A program made the position numbers and the translations under genes. From assembly GCA_023159155.1 (NCBI GenBank), contig JAJNNX010000030.1:310001-374000 (forward strand): a stretch of DNA of 64,000 nucleotides, given 5' to 3'. Source of the DNA: Ustulina deusta. Lineage: Eukaryota > Ascomycota > Sordariomycetes > Xylariales > Xylariaceae. Below, in pieces: positions 56,001 to 64,000 of this stretch; positions within the stretch are counted from its first letter, which is position 1, and every line of letters starts with the position of its first letter. The notes beneath the pieces were generated by a model that was not told where the DNA came from, did no database searches, and saw nothing but the letters and a program-made list of their open reading frames with translations.

Positions 56001-59000
56001 ATCCTCACCATCGCCGGTTACTGAGTCGTGTAAAAACGTCCTTTGCTGCAATTCCAGCTCCCTCTTCCAGCATAGCTGAGGTGGGATGTGAAGAGCGGCC
56101 GTCGAATTCGAACGTCGCTAAGACCAGCCATTTAGTTGGTCATAGATTGGCAATACCTAGACATCACAGATCATAGCTCCACCGATTAACTTGCATAAAC
56201 GGTTGGTAGGCCTCTCAATACCCTACTCGTCATCCCTTGAATATACTCTCAAGAACAAGTATAGTATGCCGAGCTAGAGGGCAAAAACCGCGCTTTCCAA
56301 TTTATATCTTTATACTTGCGTCTCTTGTACCAGTGGCCGGCGGATATTTAGACGGAGTGACGACCGAGAGAACACATCGGAGACCAGATGATGCTGTTCG
56401 GATCATCCGAAGTTGCCCGATCTCGATATCGTATATATACAAGGGATGGACCGAAGGAGCACTGGCCAGACCCTCCTATTCGAGATGTCATTATTTAAAT
56501 GTGCAATTACCGCATTATTTCACCATGTACATTAGAGAGCTCGTGGTAGGTAGACAGAGAGCGAGACGACTTGAAAGTTACACCTTCCAACCCACCCAAT
56601 TAAGCGGCATCCCGTGTCTTTTTGTTGTTGTGATATGGAGTTGGATTGACTGATGCCGCCAAGTTGGAGGGGAGGGTGCATGATTCTGGAGCCTCGATGA
56701 GAAAACGAGAATGTATCTGTGTGCCTAGTCGTCAGTTAATTCCACCGCAGTTCGCATAATCTCGAATAAAGATCGGAACATGCTATATATATCTTAGGGG
56801 TTTCAGTGTTAATATATATAAAAAAGCCAATGATAAGCGATCTCAAGGTTATGTTACCACCACCTCCTGTGCAACTAGGGGCTTTTTGGTATCCATAGAT
56901 CATATTCAAAATTCTAAGCGACGGTATAGATAAAATTTCCGGGCTTCTCGTTGTGCTCCAAATATAGATGATCAGAGCAAATCGATGATATTGGAGGAGT
57001 AAATGGTAGATGTTGTTGGATAACTGTTGATCATACAGTATGATATTCTCCGTAATAATATGAAGGAAAATTTACGTCGTAACCCACTGTGCAAATGTCA
57101 GCATGGGGTTACGTTGCTGTAGTTGACCGAAGTTTTTGGCTCGTGGTGATATGAAGGAAGGAATTAAAAAAATGTTGTTAAAGAGGAATCACAGTGGAAT
57201 AATATTGGTTGGTCAGAGTTTATTCTCCGGTATGTCGTTGACACTGGATGACCGATCCGTGATATCGTACGTCAGACTTTCAATGCACTATGAGGGTAAG
57301 GCAGAAGCAGAAAGCGACCTAGATAGGTTTTTTAGGTCAGCCTGGTCTAATTTGTTGCCTAACAAAACCGAAGGGACCAAAGCAACTATATAAGGTGATG
57401 TCTTGCCTGGTTTTCGTGACATATTGGCGGCGGCAACTTGACAAACGATACGGCCCTTATTTTGGTGCGCATGGCAGAGACGGCAGGCTGCTATGGTGTT
57501 GATCCCAAGTGCTTGACGTAACCCTGCACTAGCCATTCCACATTTGATGTGGGAGGTCAGGATTGTCTCGGGAAGTTTTCACTATCCTGTTCCCATTATG
57601 CCGTATCGGTAGTGTTCGCGTCCGAGAGTGTGGTGCAAGGGATTGTGCGAATGATACTTGATGCTACGGGGCTGGACGAACTAGCTTCGGCCATGGGTTC
57701 ATCTCTCGACCTATCCAGACTAGTCCAGCGATAATACAATGCTTACAGAAATAAGAATATCGAATATCCCGACCCGTCCAGCATGGTGTAGGTAGTACAC
57801 TAGTCTCTGGCTTGGCGTGCTCGTACGCCGGACTCGTTTGCCGTTGTCCTTACGGTAGCCGCCAGTAGTCACTCACGTGGCCGACGAATTTCGCCAGGGG
57901 AGCCACAGCGGACCAAGTCGAGATCCCCGTTAGGCCCCTGGGGCTCATGTGGTGAGTCCGTAACCGGCCTGGATGACAATCCCGAACCAAAGAACAGTAG
58001 ACTCCAGTATCATCAGTAGCATCAGATGGGACAACGAAGGTTGGCCTCAACAATGGATCAACTGTAATTCCGAACCAATCGAGCACAATTGCTGATCTAT
58101 GCGATGATACGTGGATATCTTCTATGTTGTTTATAGAAATGGGAAATCGGCATGGAGGAATGTCGAAGATGATACCAAGATGAACCGGGTCAAGGTTAGG
58201 TGGAGTTACATAGTGGGTCAGGCGATGAACCAGAGGCGAGAGAGATGGCCAGGTGGGACTTGGGTGGTTCCATCACGGGATATGCCCAGATTGACCGTTT
58301 CCTACAGACGACATGCACCAGATAGACAGGCAGCTCTTCTGGACAGTTAAACGACTACACCTAACCTCCTGAGCTGTCAAGTATCTTACCTAGGAACGCT
58401 TTTCGCGAAAATGGCCTGACGACCTATAAGGTATTGTGGAAAGGGAAATTTGAACAAACCAATAGTTAGGTCAATAGAATACTGAGTAAGCTTTAAGAGT
58501 TTCCTGCTGTTGGTTATCATCGAATGCTGGAAATGGTACAACGAAGGCATTATGTCTGTTATAACAAAAAACCTTGATGTAATTAACCTCTACCGCGAAT
58601 CCCCTGATAACTGGGAGTACAAGTGCGGCCTCACCGATTATGATGTAACACGCCATGTGATTTTTCCCATTTCCATTTTCTTTTTTAGAAAAAATTTCGC
58701 TTGTACCTCGTCGAGGCTTTCCGACTGTCTGGCTTCTCTTTTTGTTTGGATAATAATACCAAAACCTTCAATCGCTCTCCTATTGGACGACAAGAACTAA
58801 GATCGACCGCTAAAGGAGGCTTAGTGCGAAACTGGCTGGGATGAACAGTGCTGTGGCACTACGTGTTGGGCGAGGAGGGGTATTCGGGGAGGCCATCTTC
58901 TGGCTGATTCGTGTTTTCGAGGCAGAAAGCAGCGCTTGTGAATCTGAACTAATCAATTAATAATTGTGCCAAAGGGAAGCCATCCCAACCTGCAACTTGT

Positions 59001-59402
59001 CTGAGACGCTGTCTGACAAGTGCGCCTTCGGCGAATCAGGTTTGCAATCCGAGTACTGAATACTGCTGTATTTAGCAGTGACCTGAGGGAAGGTTCACAG
59101 ATCCATGGCCAGCGGGTCGCTATTCATTGCAGCTATGTATTCATAGTTTAACGCTCAAGTTGTCCTGAAAGCTTAAAGCAGCGTGACCCTGCGCTCGACA
59201 TTGTACATACGTAGGTATAATTTGAAGGAATGCAAAGTGATGATGGAGGGGTTACGCATGTCACATTGGCCGTAACAAACCACAATTCTATTGTCCGGGT
59301 CCCCACATAGGGAACTAGCTTACTAACTTATAAGTAGGTACCTACTTACTTACTCCGAAGGTAACTCATCCATAAGCCATCACTGTTTTATACTTTTTAA
59401 GA

Positions 59403-59427
59403 TAGAGAGAGAGTGAGAGAGAGAGAA
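59403..59427. repeat. (GA)n tract
   Basis: Imperfect GA dinucleotide run of about 25 bases, read directly. Confidence 0.8.
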
Positions 59428-59998
59428 TAGAGCCTGAAGGCTACCTAGGTAAAGCATAGTAATATACTAACCAATATTTTTATATACTATAGGAAGTGCA
59501 AGGGATACCTAGTGCTTATATACTACCCCTCGCGGTGGATTTACGTCAATCGCTCCATCCACCCTACTGCGTACAACATCAATACCAACCGCCATTTGTT
59601 GCATCAAAACAGGCACTGCTAACTTGTAAGCCATAGAAATGTTAATTTCGGAGTTCAATCTGCCCTATCCAGTACTTGGCGCGCAACTAGCCATGCCCAA
59701 TTTGTCTAGACCTGCCGAATGTAGTGATTTTTTGTGGTCAATCTAGGTGGGCTACTGGTATAAGTACAAAATAACATAATGTGTTGTTACCGTCACTAGC
59801 TTCGTGTATGTCTGCCACATTCGAGAAGATTTACTTCGAGGTTGCAGTCCGATTGACCTTGTGGGATGCTGTTTTAGACTTGATGACTGATGGAGGGAAC
59901 AGGCACTCATTCCTACTATGTATGGAGAATTTGAACCTAGAACTAATTAGGTTAGTGAGGTGCGGGGGCAGACTTGGATTGGTGGGGAGCAAGGGAAA

Positions 59999-60045
59999 CC
60001 CCCCCCCCCCCCCATCCCCCCCGAAACCCAAAAAAAAAAAAAAAA
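59999..60045. repeat. Adjacent poly-C and poly-A runs
   Basis: Fifteen C (59999-60013), a second C-run of seven (60016-60022) and sixteen A (60030-60045) within 47 bases, in an otherwise ordinary sequence. Confidence 0.85.
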
Positions 60046-62450
60046 CGAGGGGGCTGTAAAGTGGTTGAGGTAGGGATTAAAATCAACCATTTTAGAGTCC
60101 CCACTAGTATCCCCATTATGGGGAGAACGGGCTGCACCTATACCACTGCAGTATTAGTCTTAGCGTGTGCCTGAGAAGGTATTATTGATTCATGCCGTAA
60201 AGAGAAATAGGGCGTGCATACTAGTGTATACTGGATGACTGAAGAATTAACAAGGTCCTAGTATACTCCTCGATAAAACCTGCCTAAGCACCTAAGGTAC
60301 TGTATAAGGTACTGTAGTAGGTACCGAGCTGGGTACTACCTGCTGTATGCTCATACATATACATAAAAATAGCAGAGCGTCGTCACCTGACCACTAAATT
60401 GAGCAGGAAACCATGCCGCGGAGGCTATCCGTCTCGATTGGACCATTCATATCATGAACGGGGGGTCTGCAACTTACTGTACGTTGCTTCGCGGGACAGA
60501 ATTGTTTAGCTAGGCTATTACAGCATTGTACGCATTACTCCTCGTCCTCTATTTGGTCAAACATATCATCGATTCATGAAAGAGAGAAGGGGGGGAGGAA
60601 GGGGGAGAAAGGGCTCCGATATCATAGTCCGATTTGAACATCGAATATCAAGCAGTCGGAGTAAGGTGTGTTCAGAGGTTGCCTACTTAATTCACAAATC
60701 ATTGTGCGTCGGGACAGAGTCTGAAGGAGTAACGAACCCAAAGAGCCGGGTCCAGAAAGTTGTAGCCAGCAGTGGAATAAGTGAGATACCTAGTCTACGT
60801 GTACACGTGTGGTGTAGCGAATACTATACTAGAATCCCCATCCCTTGCAGCGGCCAGCGCCAGGATAGACAACCGGAGCCTGTCGTGCAGCCCGCGTCTG
60901 CATGTCCAGGCACGAATTTCCTCTTACCTATATGTGGGCATTGATGATCTCCTCCTGCTTACCTAGTGCACATCTATAGAGGACAAAAGCAACACCACTT
61001 ATTCAACCCCATCTATCCCATCGGATTGGAAATCGGTCATACTCCTTTGACATACATCCCCTCTGAAGTATCCTTCGATACTGCTCTGCCTACTGCCTTG
61101 GGAACCCACTAAGACGCAGGTAGGCTTGTAGTGTACCTAGAGTTGTCAACAGCCTCTACCTGGCTGTGGCAGGAATCAAATGGCGAAGGATTTTCCTCTT
61201 CCCCTGCCAGCAGATGAAAGAAAGCCACGGCAGCCGTTTGGGAAGCACTACAGGACATGGATTCATGCGTCGACCCTAGCCTCTTACGACGCATCATGGC
61301 CGTAGCAGATACCTCCGGTTTAACACTCTTCGCCAGCAAAGCTCTGCAATCCTGGCGTGCTACAGTAAATCGTGAGAATAGAATGAGGCGAATGAGGATA
61401 GTATCCAGAAGGGCGCAAATGCAATGTCAGACTACTCTACTTCCGTCTTTGTAGATTCAACGATGTGTAACCTAGTCAGGTTACATAGACCAAGAGACAG
61501 GTGACGGATGGCTGGTTTTTGCTGCACGCCTTGAGCAAGAAATACTAGCTAGTGTATAGTGTACCTACAGGGTAAGTTTGGATGCATCTATCCCTGTCTG
61601 TCACAAGTACTAAGATCTGCCTGTAGGCTCTGGAGAGATACAGTATTCAGCATATTGCCTACCCTTCTCAATTGTGGTTGGAAATATATTGGCTGAACAC
61701 TCTCACCCGCCTCTTCTAACCGCAACAATAAGATGGATGTTTAAATAGTATGTAGGCCAATGAATTGACGAATGAAACCCAGCTGCAATAGTTCAGCGCT
61801 TGAGTTTTTGCACGTACTATTGGGTCGATGAAGCACTTGCCACGGGAGCTACCAGTTATTCGACAGGGTACCTAGGGCGAACGATTTGGATTGAGGCTTA
61901 GGCGGTTCGCCTTATTGTCAGGGTACCTACATAATGGGAAAAAGCCATCGTCATTAGCCGATCAATATATAGAAGTGAAACCCTGCCTACAGTTTGATCT
62001 GGCAATTGTGCGTCTACGGGAATCCTTAGCATTTTGGAAAGAAGGAACACACGCAGAGAAATTGGAGGGCAATAATTGTTATGTTAGGTAGTGAATAACA
62101 AAATCATCAGATGAATTATCTAACCTATACTAGAGTCCCAGCAGGCGAGCTGCTGACCTCTCTTGCTCGTAATTGTTATGACTGTGAATAATAAAGGAGA
62201 CAAATGTTGGACTGGGGCGTACATGATTAGGTACACATATCTGCATGCCATTGTGTGCAACTTGAACTTTCGCTGATGACCACCTGCACACCTGCACCAA
62301 GATGCTGCAAGACCTAAAGCTAGCCCCACTTCGGCGCAGGCGTGACCCAATGGGCTGCGATTACAGTTTAAGAATCAGTCGCCTGACCTGCAAGAAAGTA
62401 GCGAAACACATACGCAAAGTACCCCATTACCACCGGGAGCCATCAAACCT

Positions 62451-64000
62451 GCCCGGGCCAGAGTTATAGGTCTACTTCAGCGCCTACCTACCGAACCTAA
62501 TTACCTACTGCCGCCTAGGTACTCAGTGTACTGCCTCTGTCCAGCACATCCAATGCCTACCACAGATAGACACCCTTAGCTACCCCTCCTCGCTCTCTCT
62601 TCGCTCATCATCCGCCTATCTAGAGAAAGCCAGCCAAATCCGACCTTCTTTCCATTCTTCTTACCCTGTGTGTAGCTTGCTGTCTTCCTGTGTGTCAGTC
62701 TATCTACTACCTAAGGTACCTACTACCGTTTCCATTACCTTGCCTCGATCCTAAACTCCAATATTTTCCCACGTTTCCCTCTCTTCCTTTCCCCAACCAT
62801 CCAGGGTTTGGATTCAGTATACGTTCATCTAACCCATCATCGAGTCTCGATCCCGCTGTTTTCCTGTCCATCTCCTGACACACAAACAACCCTAATACTG
62901 CATTTGCTGGCCCTCTCTTCATCGAGTGAGTCTGCAAATGGCTAACCAGTTTGGTTTACATGCCTTTCTTTCCCTCTCCCTCCCCCTCCCCCTCTCCCTC
63001 TCCTTTCCTTTTCCGCTCCGCTCTACTCTGCTCCTTGACAACCCTTGATACGACGACCTCTCCAGATGCATTCGCCAGTATACTTACCTGCAGCCTCATG
63101 TCAGTTCGCTAACCGTCACCTGAACCCAGGACTAGGTACCAGCAGACAGTGTACAAGCACCTGGCCTCTATCAGTCACCGTAAACAAAGAGGTGAGTTGT
63201 ACTGACTTGTGACTGTTGGCTGTCGACCAGCCGTTACACCGTTATTACACCACCACCAGTTACCACGAGACGTGTGGATGCGGTCACAGTCACGATCATT
63301 AGTGGCCGCCGTCCTACAGCACACCCCGCACACCCAGCACCACACATCAACCCCCAGCTCGTCCCCGGTGCTTCATCCCATTGACTTACAGCCAGCAAGT
63401 CGACCAAAGGACATTCTGTCTGCCTAATTGCCATTTGCTGCTATGATCTATCATTCCGCCTACTTTCATTGTGCAAGTGTACCTACACATGTGGTATTAT
63501 CTTCACGATGTTGTAGTAGGTTGGTAGTCGACAAGTACCCAATTGAGTGCATCCGCCCACCTGAGGAACACCTGAGGAACACCTGAGGAATATACCTGGA
63601 TACCTCCTACCACTGCTACAGCGCTGCCAGTGCGGTTCTGTCGTTACTGGTAGAACTTAGCACAGCCCACCCCAGTCTGGTTCCGTCCCCCGTTGATTCT
63701 TATTCGAGCAGCTCACAACAGCTTGATCGGCTGGCCTGACCTGACCTCATTACCTAACAAGCCCTTTCCGCAAAGTCACGCTCGTCATCCTATCACTCCT
63801 CCATACAACCTAAACAACCCTGAAAACCCCGCCAGAATCCCTACCCAGCTACCTCACATTCTCCTACTCGAACCTCTCCTCTACCCACCAACCTACACAC
63901 AATACACTTCTTCTATTTCTCCAACAACACCCGTATTTTCTCTCTCGTCTTTGATTCAAATAACTTGTTTACATAGTTGTTCTCTAACAAGTCCCCCAGT
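62451..64000. other. CT-rich probable promoter/leader of a gene beyond the edge
   Basis: The last 1.5 kb is pyrimidine-rich on the plus strand, with a (CCCTC)n-type tract at 62968-63003 and CT/CA-rich, G-poor sequence at 63.78-64.0 kb like that in front of actin. This suggests a plus-strand gene just beyond 64000, perhaps with an upstream leader intron. Open frames within (for example 63209-63427) show no similarity. A perfect 11-bp triple repeat lies at 63558-63590. Confidence 0.4.
63558..63590. repeat. Perfect 11-bp tandem repeat, three units
   Basis: CACCTGAGGAA is repeated three times without a mismatch. Direct reading. Confidence 0.95.

Larger units (their letters stand above)
53059..62450. 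other. Gene desert
   Basis: About 9.4 kb without any gene I can support. Open frames are all short (up to about 140 codons), occur on both strands, and none shows a domain or a splice chain. The first 300 bases are the ELP2 promoter. The rest is of mixed composition, with TACCTA words near 59.33 kb and 60.29 kb. It holds a GA tract at 59403-59427 and a poly-C/poly-A block at 59999-60045. It could hold non-coding RNA genes or long-decayed elements; I cannot show either. Confidence 0.5.

Noticed and set aside
62600..63430. Short open frames in the CT-rich right end
   Set aside because: Composition is explained by CT- and CA-rich leader sequence; no domain and no coding continuity.

Overview
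The window is nuclear DNA of a filamentous ascomycete (Pezizomycotina, probably a Sordariomycete). The evidence is short introns (about 50-80 nt) with GT..AG ends and CTAAC/CTGAC branch sites, a 375-residue actin gene with five introns, and intergenic DNA full of TAGGTACCTA-type words. The genus cannot be fixed from sequence alone.

Layout. 1-9.3 kb is ordinary host DNA: the 3' end of a fumarylacetoacetase gene, a TRAP-alpha-like ER membrane protein, a 2-oxoglutarate/Fe(II) dioxygenase, a gene-free stretch (3.7-6.9 kb), an AT-hook protein and an aprataxin-like DNA repair enzyme. 9.6-26.3 kb is an accessory island unlike its surroundings, with AT-rich gaps and decayed genes. It holds two diverged copies of an unrecognised coiled-coil protein family (X1, X2), each facing a small MADS-like gene; an Hsp70-like gene; an unrecognised open frame (Y); a DUF3435 tyrosine-recombinase gene of the type related to Starship captains; and a cysteine-rich ZZ-like frame antisense to the end of the recombinase. 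I counted 18 premature stops in these frames. All are TAA or TAG, none is TGA, and two can be tied by X1/X2 alignment to single C-to-T changes in CpA context. This is the expected mark of repeat-induced point mutation (RIP).

26.5-53.1 kb is again host DNA: a 1389-residue RWD/DExH RNA helicase, a frameshifted DUF1996 pseudogene, a ubiquitin-specific protease ending in a CaaX-like box, mitochondrial ribosomal protein uL5m, the Hsp70 exchange factor Fes1, actin, a mitochondrial GGQ ribosome-rescue factor, a small serine-palmitoyltransferase subunit-like protein and Elongator subunit Elp2. 53.1-64 kb has no gene I can support; its last 1.5 kb is CT-rich and looks like the promoter/leader of a gene beyond the edge.

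The host genes are unlinked housekeeping functions (translation, cytoskeleton, proteostasis, DNA repair, lipid synthesis) and do not form a pathway. The only region that looks like a system is the island, where a divergent X/MADS-like pair occurs twice beside a recombinase gene. Exon boundaries below were derived by hand from splice signals, reading-frame continuity and family similarity recalled from memory; no database was searched.
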